A stretch of 64,000 nt of DNA from Peptoniphilaceae bacterium (GTDB lineage: Bacteria; Bacillota; Clostridia; Tissierellales; Peptoniphilaceae), in contig CABJAE010000005.1 in assembly GCA_902363535.1 (NCBI GenBank), positions 91,660-155,659 on the forward strand, in the 5' to 3' direction. Below are positions 25,234 to 34,000 of the stretch, one piece after another; position 1 is the first letter of the stretch; every line of letters starts with the position of its first letter. Both the position numbers and the translations under genes were made by a program. Under the pieces are notes generated by a model, which worked only from the letters and a program-made list of their open reading frames with translations, ran no database searches and was not told the DNA's origin.

Positions 25234-25860
25234 ATGTTTTTGCAAGATTTAAAACTTAACAATCACGACCGGTCAATAAGCAACATATATTTGGGCGACC
25301 AATATATGATTGGAACCAAGAAAGTGGAATTTAAAAACTACCAAATTTTTAGTATGACAGATAAAAACTTTGTGGTAAATTTTACAGAACCTGTAAACGA
25401 CACAGGGAGGAAATTCCTGCCAAAGGTGAGTTTTAGTAAGATTCTTCTTCGGTCATTTGAAGCCGACGCCACCAAGTGGTTGAAGTTTATGTATCTATCT
25501 TTTAGCATTGTTAGAAAGAGCGATTTGAAACGCTTCACCGTGTCAGTCCAATATAAGGACAAGGAATTAAGAGACTTTCTAACCAGTGAAACTTTTACTT
25601 TCATAGATAAGGAATTAAAGGTTTACGACGAAGGAATTTCAACTCAAGATAAGAATTGGCTTCAAAGTCAACCGATAAGGTTATTCAACTTCGACGGATA
25701 TTATCTTCATCCAATTAAGGGTGAATGGATGTTTGATGAATTAAATGTGTCATCTTTTATCTTTGAAGATAATACTCCTCGACCGACGTTAACGCAATTT
25801 CAACGCTGGTTAGATACTGACGGGTGGTTAAAATTGACTGCGAAATGTTGCATAGGTTAG
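25234..25860 (+). CDS. Candidate receptor-binding or other tail protein, unrecognised
   Basis: 208 residues from ATG 25234; a GTG at 25225 overlaps the previous stop. It starts MFLQDLKLNNHDRSISNIYL and is rich in Phe, Lys and Asp, with two Cys near the end. Its place between the upper fibre and the holin is where receptor-binding proteins or their chaperones sit, so this is the reasonable guess. No known fold could be read from the sequence. Confidence 0.5.
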   Translation: MFLQDLKLNNHDRSISNIYLGDQYMIGTKKVEFKNYQIFSMTDKNFVVNFTEPVNDTGRKFLPKVSFSKILLRSFEADATKWLKFMYLSFSIVRKSDLKRFTVSVQYKDKELRDFLTSETFTFIDKELKVYDEGISTQDKNWLQSQPIRLFNFDGYYLHPIKGEWMFDELNVSSFIFEDNTPRPTLTQFQRWLDTDGWLKLTAKCCIG

Positions 25861-25873
25861 AAAGGAGTGATCT

Positions 25874-26320
25874 ATGGAAGTAACACTGGACATGATTATT
25901 GCCGCCTATTCTAGGATTGCGAAAGTAAATTTGTACCACTTATTTACAATCTTGGTGATCCTCGACGTCGTAAGTGGGTGGGCGAAAGCAATAGTAAACA
26001 AGGATTTGGATAGCAAAGTGGGTGCCGCAGGAATTGCAAAGCATCTGGCGGTCATACTACTGATATTCTTAACCTGTCCTTATTTGTGGTTGCTGGGTTT
26101 TGGTTGGTTAGCTAAATTCCTTATTTACTCTATGGGAGCCACTTATGGAGTATCTATCGTCGAAAATTATTCGGATATGGGAATGCCGCTTCCAAAGTGG
26201 TTTGCGCAGTTTTTCAGAAGAATACAATCAGAAATCAATGAGGTAAGTTTAGACGATGTTGAATCTCTAAAATTAAAACATCATGTTAAGGAGGGTGAGA
26301 ATGATAAAAATCATGCTTGA
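25874..26320 (+). CDS. Holin (phage_holin_4 / toxin secretion family)
   Basis: 148 residues with three or so membrane segments: LFTILVILDVVSGWAKAIV, HLAVILLIFLTCPYLWLLG, and FLIYSMGATYGVSIVENYS. The motif DVVSGWAKA followed by SKVGAAGIAKH is the family hallmark. It forms membrane lesions that release the endolysin. AAAGGAGTGATCT precedes the ATG. The cytoplasmic C-terminal tail is charged, and its end overlaps the endolysin start by 20 bases. Confidence 0.92.
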   Translation: MEVTLDMIIAAYSRIAKVNLYHLFTILVILDVVSGWAKAIVNKDLDSKVGAAGIAKHLAVILLIFLTCPYLWLLGFGWLAKFLIYSMGATYGVSIVENYSDMGMPLPKWFAQFFRRIQSEINEVSLDDVESLKLKHHVKEGENDKNHA

Positions 26321-27575
26321 TCCAGGTCACGGGGGCGGACGTGCCTACAATCGCGGTTTTGTCCCGGTTGTTGGTTGGTCCTACTGTAATGAAGGGGACA
26401 ATAACTTTATTTATTCAAGAGATTTTTTAAAGCCGGCATTGGAACGTGCCGGCTTTTACGTTGAGATGACAAAATCAACGATCGGCCCTGATCCGTCCTT
26501 AAAAGCACGAGGTGCAAAAGCCAAGGGGTTTGACCTTTTGATTTCTGTTCACTCTAACGCAGCAAACGGAAGAGCAACGGGCGTGGAAATTTATGACAGC
26601 ACAAATCCAAAGGAATCTTGTAAATCTCTATGTGATCAATTGTGCAGCGTCATTGCCACCGCGATTGGAACAAACAATCGCGGCACGAAATATAGGAGAA
26701 GCCGCAACGGCTCGAATTATTACGGGATTCTCAGGCATGGTCTAGCAAAGAAAAATATTATTATTGAACATGCTTTCCACGATAACCACGAAGATGCTCG
26801 GAAGTTTGTAACGAACCTTAGGGCGTGCGCAGAAGCTACCGCCAAAGTGCTGGCTAATTATTATGGTCTTAAAACAAGTGATACTGCACCAGCAAAACCT
26901 CAGGACAAAGACTTTGTTGAAATTGTACGAGAACATTTAAACGGTACAAAATTAAGACTTTTGCCGTCGGTAACAATTGCCCAAGCAATTTTAGAAAGCG
27001 ACTGGGGCAGAAGTGATCTGGCCAAAAATGCGAACAATTTATTTGGGATTAAAGATTCTTTAGATTGGCACGGAGAAACCTATACAAAGGCCACGTGGGA
27101 ACAAAAAACGTCGGGCGAAAAATATCAAATCAACGCCGCATTTAGAAAATATCCATCTATTAAGGATAGCATTATTGACCACGATAATTTTTTCTTTTCC
27201 ACTGATTGGAGACGGTTGAATTATACTCGGGTACTAAATGCTAAAAATTATAAGGATCAATGCAAAGCGCTTCAAGAATGTGGGTATGCAACAGATCTTA
27301 ATTATGCTAAAAAGTTAGTCAGTTTAATAGAAAGACTTGGTTTGCAAAGATACGACAAAGGAGTAATTATGGACATTAACAAAATTTCCGACTGGGCGAA
27401 AGATGCTTGGGAGTGGGGAAAAGAAAAAGGAATCACTGACGGCACCCGTCCTGGCGCTGAGATGACGCGAGAAGAAATGGTAACAATGCTTTATCGTTAT
27501 GATCAAAAAGGAGGCAAAAATGCAACATGCAATTGTTCTGACGTCGGCAGTCGTCGGATTGACACAGGCCTTTAA
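26301..27575 (+). CDS. Endolysin: amidase-3 + glucosaminidase + C-terminal wall-binding-type domain
   Basis: 424 residues from ATG 26301, with AAGGAGGGTGAGA directly upstream. Residues 1-195 form an amidase_3 zinc domain (IMLDPGHGGG, LLISVHSNA, and IIEHAFHDN give the H, E and H ligands). Residues 205-350 form a glucosaminidase of the LytG/FlgJ type (PSVTIAQAILESDWGRSDLA, NNLFGIK). Residues 357-424 are an SLH-like wall-binding part (ISDWAKDAWEWGKEKGITDG). Two distinct bonds of peptidoglycan can be cut. A perfect internal ribosome site sits exactly at the last domain boundary. Confidence 0.93.
   Translation: MIKIMLDPGHGGGRAYNRGFVPVVGWSYCNEGDNNFIYSRDFLKPALERAGFYVEMTKSTIGPDPSLKARGAKAKGFDLLISVHSNAANGRATGVEIYDSTNPKESCKSLCDQLCSVIATAIGTNNRGTKYRRSRNGSNYYGILRHGLAKKNIIIEHAFHDNHEDARKFVTNLRACAEATAKVLANYYGLKTSDTAPAKPQDKDFVEIVREHLNGTKLRLLPSVTIAQAILESDWGRSDLAKNANNLFGIKDSLDWHGETYTKATWEQKTSGEKYQINAAFRKYPSIKDSIIDHDNFFFSTDWRRLNYTRVLNAKNYKDQCKALQECGYATDLNYAKKLVSLIERLGLQRYDKGVIMDINKISDWAKDAWEWGKEKGITDGTRPGAEMTREEMVTMLYRYDQKGGKNATCNCSDVGSRRIDTGL
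27357..27371 (+). promoter_or_regulatory. Internal ribosome binding site and start codon inside the endolysin gene
   Basis: AAAGGAG (27357-27363), 5 bases, ATG (27369-27371), in frame with the endolysin. It falls exactly between the glucosaminidase and the C-terminal domain. Confidence 0.75.
27369..27575 (+). CDS. Internally started C-terminal wall-binding domain of the endolysin
   Basis: Translation from the internal ATG would give a free 68-residue polypeptide (MDINKISDWAKDAWEWGKEK at the start) carrying only the wall-binding-type domain. Several known endolysins (for example CTP1L and CD27L) make extra C-terminal subunits this way, and these assemble with the full-length enzyme. The ribosome site is as strong as those of stand-alone genes here. 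No protein evidence is available. Confidence 0.55.
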   Translation: MDINKISDWAKDAWEWGKEKGITDGTRPGAEMTREEMVTMLYRYDQKGGKNATCNCSDVGSRRIDTGL

Positions 27576-27777
27576 AATAGCGGGAGTTCCAAATAAGTAT
27601 TGCCCTACGCTTGCGGTTATAATCGGAATGATTATGCAACTAGCTTTAGCGGGATTGTCTGCAGAAAATGCGATTACAGGAATTGTGATTGGATTGTCCG
27701 CCGTTGGTCTCTATGAAAGCGGAACACGCATAGGAGATTACGGAATGGTTAGTGGGCATGAAAATAATCGTAAGTAG
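27520..27777 (+). CDS. Second holin-like small membrane protein
   Basis: 85 residues from ATG 27520 with AAAGGAGG upstream. Two to three hydrophobic segments: AIVLTSAVVGLTQAFKIAGV, TLAVIIGMIMQLALAGL, AITGIVIGLSAVGLY. A short charged tail ends it. It overlaps the endolysin end by 56 bases in another frame. A second small membrane protein beside the lysin could be a holin partner, an antiholin or a pinholin. The gene and its membrane nature are clear; the role is inferred. Confidence 0.75.
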   Translation: MQHAIVLTSAVVGLTQAFKIAGVPNKYCPTLAVIIGMIMQLALAGLSAENAITGIVIGLSAVGLYESGTRIGDYGMVSGHENNRK

Positions 27778-28011
27778 ACATTGCGGATATACAGAAAAAC
27801 GAAGGAGCTTCAATTCGCAGCGCCGACTAAGGTGATATAATATCTATAGAGATTGTAAAAGGCCTTAAAATCGATCTGAGGACGTCGAAAAAAATGGAGA
27901 AATTAAAAATATGAAAGCAGGCTATAAGCACAATAGCCAACTTGTAGCCAACAATTCAGGCTCTAAAGCGTTGAAAGTATTGGAAAATACAGCGTTATTC
28001 GAAATGTGGTA
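27778..28011 (+). other. Prophage right-end non-coding region
   Basis: About 230 bases between the last lysis gene and attR. It holds a TATAAT-like element at 27836-27841 with no convincing -35. A short frame (from 27911) crosses attR and a terminator and is not convincing. Nothing else is supported. Confidence 0.5.
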
Positions 28012-28033
28012 TCAAGTCCTCTTTCCCGCACCA
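28012..28033 (+). other. attR: attR: 3' fragment of a tRNA-Leu gene
   Basis: TCAAGTCCTCTTTCCCGCACCA is the 3' end of a tRNA: T-loop part TCAAGT, T-stem 3' strand CCTCT, acceptor 3' strand TTCCCGC, discriminator A and CCA. It fits tRNA-Leu 3' ends of Firmicutes (acceptor GCGGGAA expected on the missing half). The upstream bases cannot pair with the T-stem, so the rest of the tRNA is absent. This is the displaced end left when a prophage integrates into a tRNA gene. Confidence 0.8.
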
Positions 28034-28090
28034 TGTAGACTCCCTATACCGGGCATATTGTCTCGGTGGCGGGATCGCATTGACGTGTTT

Positions 28091-28127
28091 AACCTTACAG
28101 CTTTCAGAGTTGTAGGGTTATTTTTTT
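28091..28127 (+). terminator. Rho-independent terminator right of attR
   Basis: AACCTTACAGCT (28091-28102), loop TTCAG, AGTTGTAGGGTT (28108-28119), then A and seven T. Twelve pairs, two G-U. Probably the original terminator of the host tRNA-Leu gene; it also stops prophage late transcription. Confidence 0.85.
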
Positions 28128-28157
28128 GCAGAAAACTCCTCGTCTTCGGCCAAATAG

Positions 28158-28187
28158 TTGAATGACGGGAAGGGTTTATATTACAAT
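28158..28187 (+). promoter_or_regulatory. Predicted promoter for plsX operon
   Basis: TTGAAT (28158-28163) and TACAAT (28182-28187), 18 bases apart, 54 bases before the plsX start and just after a terminator. Confidence 0.55.
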
Positions 28188-28241
28188 AGGTTGGATCGAA
28201 GAGTCGCATTTATTTCCGGTTTATATATAAGGAGAACGCAC

Positions 28242-29192
28242 ATGAAAATAGCTTTTGATTGCCAGGGCGGGGATCACGCACCTCAGGCGATTGTCGAAGG
28301 GGCCCTGAAGGCGAAAGAGGCCTTGGGCATCGAGCCGATCTTTTTTGGCGACGCAGCGCGTTTAAAGGCCATCGATGGCGTGGATGAAAGCCATATCGTC
28401 CACTGCGCCTCGGCCATTACTCAGGAAGACAGCCCGGCGCTTGCTATTCGGAAAAAGAAGGACAGCGCCATTGTCATGGGCCTCGGTGCCTTAAAAGAGG
28501 GAAAAGTCGACGGCATGATCAGCGCGGGAAGCACCGGCGCTTTGTTGGCCGGTGGCATGTTTATCGTGAAGCGAAAAGAAGGCGTTGAACGGGCCGCTCT
28601 TCCGGTTTATTTAGAAATCAGCGGCCAAAAGAAATTAATTTTAGACGTGGGGGCCAATATGGACGCCTCCCATGAAATGCTTTTAAGTTTTGCCGAAATG
28701 GGCCAAAGTTACCTGCGCGATGTCGAAGGCGTGGAAGCGCCGACGGTAGCCCTGTTAAACGTGGGCACGGAAGAAGGCAAGGGCAATCAACAGGTCAAGG
28801 CGGCCTACGCGCTCATGGCCGACGGCATCGAGCACTTTGCCGGAAACATCGAGGCGAGAGATGTCCTGTTTAACAATGTGAACGTCATTGTCACCGACGG
28901 CTTCGCCGGAAATATTTTACTGAAGACCATCGAAGGCACGGTGGGATACATTCAACATGGCGTGGCATCGGCTGCCAAAGGGAGCGAGAAGGCCGGTGAA
29001 CTGAAGATGTTGGCTAAGAGCATCTTAGGGGATCTGGATTACAGTCGTTACGGCGGCGTGCCTTTGTTGGGCCTTGAGAAACCCTTATTTAAAGCCCACG
29101 GCGCATCAAATTCCGAGGCCATTTTATCGGCGACGGAGGCACTGGTGCGCATGGTGCGAGGAGACGAATATAGAGAAGGAGCAGGACAATGA
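28242..29192 (+). CDS. plsX: Phosphate acyltransferase PlsX
   Basis: 316 residues from ATG 28242 after AAGGAGAACGCAC. Signature parts: MKIAFDCQGGDHAPQAIVEG at the start, MISAGSTGALLAGGMFIVKR, and GFAGNILLKTIEGT. It converts acyl-ACP and phosphate into acyl-phosphate, the first step of phosphatidic acid synthesis with PlsY, as a peripheral membrane enzyme. Overlaps acpP by 4 bases, so lipid supply and ACP are coupled. No FapR-type operator (TTAGTACCTGGTACTAA-like) is visible upstream. Confidence 0.95.
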   Translation: MKIAFDCQGGDHAPQAIVEGALKAKEALGIEPIFFGDAARLKAIDGVDESHIVHCASAITQEDSPALAIRKKKDSAIVMGLGALKEGKVDGMISAGSTGALLAGGMFIVKRKEGVERAALPVYLEISGQKKLILDVGANMDASHEMLLSFAEMGQSYLRDVEGVEAPTVALLNVGTEEGKGNQQVKAAYALMADGIEHFAGNIEARDVLFNNVNVIVTDGFAGNILLKTIEGTVGYIQHGVASAAKGSEKAGELKMLAKSILGDLDYSRYGGVPLLGLEKPLFKAHGASNSEAILSATEALVRMVRGDEYREGAGQ

Positions 29193-29419
29193 GAGAAAGA
29201 ATTTTAGAAATTATTGCCGAACAGGTGAACCGTTCCGTAGATGAACTGGACCCTTCCATGGATTTTATCGACGATTTAAATATGGACTCCATCGAGTTGG
29301 TGGAGTTGATTATGAGCGTGGAAGATGAATTCGACATCGAAATCGACGAGGATCGCCTGGAAAAAGTCCGAAGCATCGGCGATGTGTTGGACTTACTGGA
29401 AGAGTTTGATCTGGATTGA
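29189..29419 (+). CDS. acpP: Acyl carrier protein
   Basis: 76 residues. The phosphopantetheine Ser is in NMDSIELVELIM (DSI rather than the common DSL), in a four-helix acidic ACP. It carries growing acyl chains for fatty acid synthesis and supplies PlsX. Overlaps plsX by 4 bases and rnc by 4 bases. Confidence 0.96.
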   Translation: MRERILEIIAEQVNRSVDELDPSMDFIDDLNMDSIELVELIMSVEDEFDIEIDEDRLEKVRSIGDVLDLLEEFDLD

Positions 29420-30090
29420 CGTCCTTTCATGAATTGGAGGCGCGGGTCGGCATTCGTTTTAAGAATCCGGCCCTGTTGACCGAGGCTTTTTCTCACAAGA
29501 CGTACAGCAAAGAGAGAAATGCACAGTCCTACGAGCGCTTGGAATTTTTAGGCGACAGCTTGTTGAATTTTATCGTCGGCGACTACCTTTACTCGCACTG
29601 TGATGAAGAAGAAGGCGCGTTGACGAAGATGCGTGCCGATTTGGTATGCGAATCGGCCTTAAAGGCGGCTGCCGAAGCCTTGGATTTGGGATCTTTTTTG
29701 CTTATGGGCGAGGAATTAAAGAAAGATGAGAAGTTCAATATCCACAGCGACGATTTATACGAATCCCTACTCGGCGCCATTTACTGCGATCGAGGCTTGG
29801 ATGCGGCCCGCGCTTTTGTGGAAAAAACATTGCTCGCCGGGCGCAGAAACTTTAGGGCGGATTACAAATCTCTCTTGCAGGAAGCGGTGCAAAAGAAGTA
29901 CCGAAAAAACGGCGTGGATTATGATCTCCGCGAAATCAATCCGTCGGCCTTCGGCGATGAAGACCGCTTTGAAGCCACGGTCTATGTTTTGGGCCGGGCC
30001 GTGGCCACGGGTCGGGGACGCAACAGGAAGACCGCAGAGGGCGCCGCTGCCGCCGAAGCGCTGAGAAAGATGGATCATGGCGAAGCGTAA
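29416..30090 (+). CDS. rnc: Ribonuclease III
   Basis: 224 residues. The catalytic signature ERLEFLGDSLLNFIV is near residue 40, a second acidic site (DLYESLLGAIYCDRG) follows at about 112, and residues 150-222 are a double-stranded RNA-binding domain (SLLQEAVQKKYRKNG ... AEGAAAAEALRKM). It cuts rRNA precursors and other double-stranded RNA. The start is TTG (29416), overlapping the acpP stop; another in-frame TTG is at 29434. Overlaps the next gene by 14 bases. Confidence 0.95.
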   Translation: MTSFHELEARVGIRFKNPALLTEAFSHKTYSKERNAQSYERLEFLGDSLLNFIVGDYLYSHCDEEEGALTKMRADLVCESALKAAAEALDLGSFLLMGEELKKDEKFNIHSDDLYESLLGAIYCDRGLDAARAFVEKTLLAGRRNFRADYKSLLQEAVQKKYRKNGVDYDLREINPSAFGDEDRFEATVYVLGRAVATGRGRNRKTAEGAAAAEALRKMDHGEA

Positions 30091-31069
30091 TATTATTCCC
30101 ATTTTCATACCCTTTGCCGGTTGCCCGGTGAAGTGCGTTTACTGCGATCAAAATCAGATCACCGGCATTTCGAGCACTGTTTCGGGAGAAGACGTGGACC
30201 GTCAGATCGTAAGAGGGCTTGAAAACGGCGCCTACTCGCCTGCGGAGGTGGCTTTTTACGGCGGCACATTTACCATGCTTCCTGTGGAGAAACAAAACGA
30301 GCTTCTTCAAGCCGCACAGCCTTTTATCAGCTCCGGCGCCCTTTCGGGCATTCGCCTGTCTACGCGGCCGGAGAAATTATGTGAAGAAGACTTCGCGCGT
30401 CTGAAATCTTTCGGCGTAAAAACCGTGGAGTTCGGCATTCAATCGGTTGATCCCGATGTTTTGACGGCCGCAAAGCGCGGCGTATCCGTCGAGGAGATGG
30501 ACCGCACAGTCGTCTTGGCAAAAGCCGCGGGATTCCACGTGGGCCTGCAGCAGATGATCGGCCTGCCGGAAGATTCCTTTGAAAAAGATGTAAAGACGGC
30601 TCGCTGGATCGCCGAGCGCGGGGATTTCGCGCGGATCTATCCCACGGTGGTCTTTAAGAACACGAAACTCTACGCCATGGTTGCGGCGGGAGAATTTCAT
30701 CCCCTGTCCTTAAAAGAGGCCATTGAGCGGGCGGCATATCTTTTGGATCTTTACGACGCCGCATCAGTCCCCGTCATACGGGTCGGACTGCCGCAAATGG
30801 AGCGCGGCGCCTACGTGGAAGGCCCTTACCACGATAATTTCAGAGAATTCGCCGAGTCCCATCGCCTGTTGGCGCCGATTTTTAAAAAGTACAAGGCCGT
30901 CGAATCGGTGGAGGGAAGCCACAGGGCGATTAATCGCCTGGTCGGCCCCTTCGGCTACGGCAGGAAGGCCCTCGAGGCCGTTTACGGGCCCGTGGCCTTT
31001 CGGAGCAAGAATTCGGTCGAGGAAGAACTGCAGATCAACGGAGAGGAATACACCCATGCATTTAATTGA
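30077..31069 (+). CDS. Radical SAM protein, Elp3-like
   Basis: 330 residues. The Fe-S motif CPVKCVYC (CX3CX2C) is at residues 15-22 (FIPFAGCPVKCVYCDQNQIT), followed by YGGTFT and STRPE, which mark the Elp3-like radical SAM family. Genes like this sit between rnc and smc in many clostridia. The complete Elp3 acetyltransferase domain is absent. The likely substrate is a tRNA or RNA base, but it is unknown. Overlaps rnc by 14 bases and smc by 14. Confidence 0.85.
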   Translation: MAKRNIIPIFIPFAGCPVKCVYCDQNQITGISSTVSGEDVDRQIVRGLENGAYSPAEVAFYGGTFTMLPVEKQNELLQAAQPFISSGALSGIRLSTRPEKLCEEDFARLKSFGVKTVEFGIQSVDPDVLTAAKRGVSVEEMDRTVVLAKAAGFHVGLQQMIGLPEDSFEKDVKTARWIAERGDFARIYPTVVFKNTKLYAMVAAGEFHPLSLKEAIERAAYLLDLYDAASVPVIRVGLPQMERGAYVEGPYHDNFREFAESHRLLAPIFKKYKAVESVEGSHRAINRLVGPFGYGRKALEAVYGPVAFRSKNSVEEELQINGEEYTHAFN

Positions 31070-34000
31070 AATGGAGCTTTACGGCTTTAAATCCTTCGCC
31101 AAGCGGACGCACATTCGCTTTTCCGAAGACATTACGGCCATTGTCGGGCCCAACGGCAGCGGCAAGAGCAATATCGTCGACGGCATTATGTGGGCCTTAG
31201 GCGAATCCAGCGTCAAACAACTCCGTGGAAATAAAATGGAAGATGTTATTTTCAGCGGCACCGATCGCCATCAAGGCGTGAATTTTGCAGAAGTCGTTCT
31301 CACATTTGACAACAAGGACGGCTTTTTTGATTTGCCCTACGAAGAGCTTTCCGTTTCCAGAAAGTATTTCCGCTCCGGCGAAAGTCAGTATACCATTAAC
31401 AAAAAGCGGGTGCGCCAAAAAGACGTGCGGGAGATTTTTCTCGACACGGGTATCGGAAAAAACGGCTATTCCTTTATCGGCCAAGGCCAAATCGAAGAGA
31501 TATTAAGCACCCGTCCCCAGGACCGCAGAAATGCCTTCGAAGAAGCTGCGGGAATCAGCAAATTTAAATTGCGCAAGGAGGAAACCCTTCGGAATTTAAA
31601 TAAAACCACGGAGCATATCGAGCGCATCGACGATATTTTCTCCGAACTGAAGAATCGCTCCGGCGAAATGGAAGAGAAGCGAACGAAGGCCCTGCGGCTC
31701 AACGAATTGGATTCGGAAAAGGAAAAGTACAGCTATGCCCTCCTAACGCGGGAAGTGGCCTCGGCGAAAGAAAAGCAGGAGAAAATTCGAGCGCGCTACA
31801 AAGAATCGGAGGCCGCCTGGCAGGAAGAGAAAGAGGCGAATCGCCTCCTCGAAGCTGCGATTCAGGAAAAAGAATTAAAAATCGAATCCGACGGCGACAA
31901 CGAAGGGGCCCTCAGCGACGAAATCCTGACCCTGATTCGAAAAAAGGAGCAAGCCTCCGGGGATCTGCGCTCAAAAATCGAACGAGGTAACTACTTAAAA
32001 GAAGCGAAAACCGAAAGAGAAGCCGCCGCCAAAACCCTGCGGACGGAATTGGAAGGTCTTCTAGCCGCATCGGAAAAGCAGGAAAAAGAGGTGCAAGCCC
32101 TTAAAGGGCGCATGGACGAAAAAGCGTCTGCCCTCGATGGGATGAAGGCCGACTACGAGCGCGTCGTGGAAAAGGTGGCGGCCGTGGATTCAGGTGAAAA
32201 ATCCCGCCGCGAGGCCTTGGATCAATTAGCCGACCGACGTCATTCCCTGGAATCGCGCCTGCAGGCCTTGGATTACTTATTAAAAGAACGCGCAGAACGG
32301 CTGGCGCAACTGAAGGATCGAAGAAAGGAATGGGCGCGGGAAACAGAAGAACTCGCGAAAAACCTTTTTGATTACGAAGAGAAAGAATCGCAATTAAAAG
32401 GCGCGTCGGCGGATTTAGAAAAACGGCTTTCGGGAACCCGCGATTCCCTCGTCGACATAAAAAGCCGAATCGACGCAATCGACGGGCAGATAAAAAATCT
32501 GACCATGGGTATGGAAGGGATTGAGCGCGAAAAGCGTTACTTGGAACGTCTTCGGGACAATCACGAAGGTTTTCAACATGGCGTCAAGCAGTTTCTGAAA
32601 TCTGCTCGGTCGGAATCCTTCTACAATGCCGTGATCGGACCGGTGGCGGAGCATCTTCACGTGGAGGAAGCGGACGCCTTGGCCATATCCACAGCGCTTG
32701 GCTACGGCGGACAAAACATCATCCTAAAAGACGATCGAAGAATCGGCACGATTCTTTCTTACCTAAAGAGCCGGAAAATGGGTCGTCTCACCTTCCTACC
32801 CTTAAACAACTTGACGCCACGCCCTCTCCCCGGGGATCTCTCTCGACAAACGGCCATTCCCTTCCGCGTGGCATCGGATTGCGTCCGTTGCGAGGATTCC
32901 CTGCGCCCGGTGGCGAACTTTCTCTTGGGCCGCATTCTTTTGGTGGAGACGGTGGATGAGGCGAAGCAACTGGCCAAAGACTTAAAGCACCGCTATCGCA
33001 TCGTCACCAAAGGCGGCGACGTCTTTCAAGTGGGCGGCGCCATTACCGGCGGCCAGGCGAAAAGCGGATCCACGGATCTCTACACGCGAGACGGCGAAAT
33101 AGCCAAAAAAGCTTCGGAGCTGGTGACGATTTCCAAGGAGCTAAACGAAGCGAAGAAACAATATGAGCATTTGCATGCAGCCTACGGCGATTTAAAAAAT
33201 AAAGAAAAAGAGCTGGCCGAAGCCCATGAGGAGAAGAAAGAGGCGTGCCGCAGGGCGGAAGAGAAGCTCTATCGCCTGCGCTCCGCCCTGGAACACAGCG
33301 AAGAGCAACAGGCGTCCTTAGACGCAGAGATTGAGAAGGAAACGGCGGCTTTAGGTCGCGACGAAGAGGAGTGTAAGGAACAAGAAGAGGCCCTAGAAGA
33401 AATTGCAACCTCGGAGAAAGAGTGGACGTCGCTAGAAGACGACGACAGCGACCGATGGCACCGCAGCTTAGATGAAAAGCGAGAGGAATTAAACGGGGCG
33501 AAAATCGAGCATCAGAAAATCATCGCCGCTTACAGAGAAGAGTCTCTGCGACTGGAGCAAATTCAGCGCGACGCTTCGGGTACAAAAACCCGTCTCGAAG
33601 TCGCGGAAAGAGAAGCTCGTGCCATGGCCGATGAAATGGAAAAGCTTGAGGCATCTGTGGCAGAGGCGCAACCGGAAGAGGCCCGCATGGAAGAGCGAGT
33701 GGCGGTGCTCCGAGAATCCCTCGCGTCATTAAAAGAGCATGTCTCCGACGAAAGACAAAAGCTTCGGGAAGAGAAGTCGGCCCTGGAAGCGAAGAAGGAG
33801 CATGCCTTTGCCCTGGAAAAAGATTTGGTCCGCCTTCAAAATCAATTGGAAGAAGCGGATCGGGCGGCGATTATCTTCACCGATGCCCTGGCGCAAAGCA
33901 CCGACCCGGGAGACATCGATGCGCTACTGAACCTTTCCGTCACGACGCTGAGGAATAAAGAAAGCGCCATTGAAAAAGAAATTCTGCAAATCGGACCGGT

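Larger units (their letters stand above)
1..28033 (+). mobile_element. Prophage (siphovirus type), left end outside window
   Basis: A continuous + strand run of phage early, packaging, head, tail and lysis genes in the usual siphovirus order. It ends at a tRNA-Leu 3' fragment (28012-28033) taken as attR. The DNA is visibly more AT-rich than the host genes from 28.2 kb on. No integrase, repressor or attL is in view, so these should lie left of the window. The complete late module (terminase, portal, capsid, tape measure, Tal, holin, endolysin) suggests it could still be functional, although two early genes look frameshifted. Confidence 0.95.

Noticed and set aside
27911-28165. Frame of 84 codons at the prophage right end
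   Set aside because: It crosses attR and a strong terminator and has no good ribosome site or family.
30723-31055. N-terminal extension of smc in the same frame
   Set aside because: It lies inside the radical SAM gene in another frame; SMC proteins start at MHLIEMELYGFKSF (31056).
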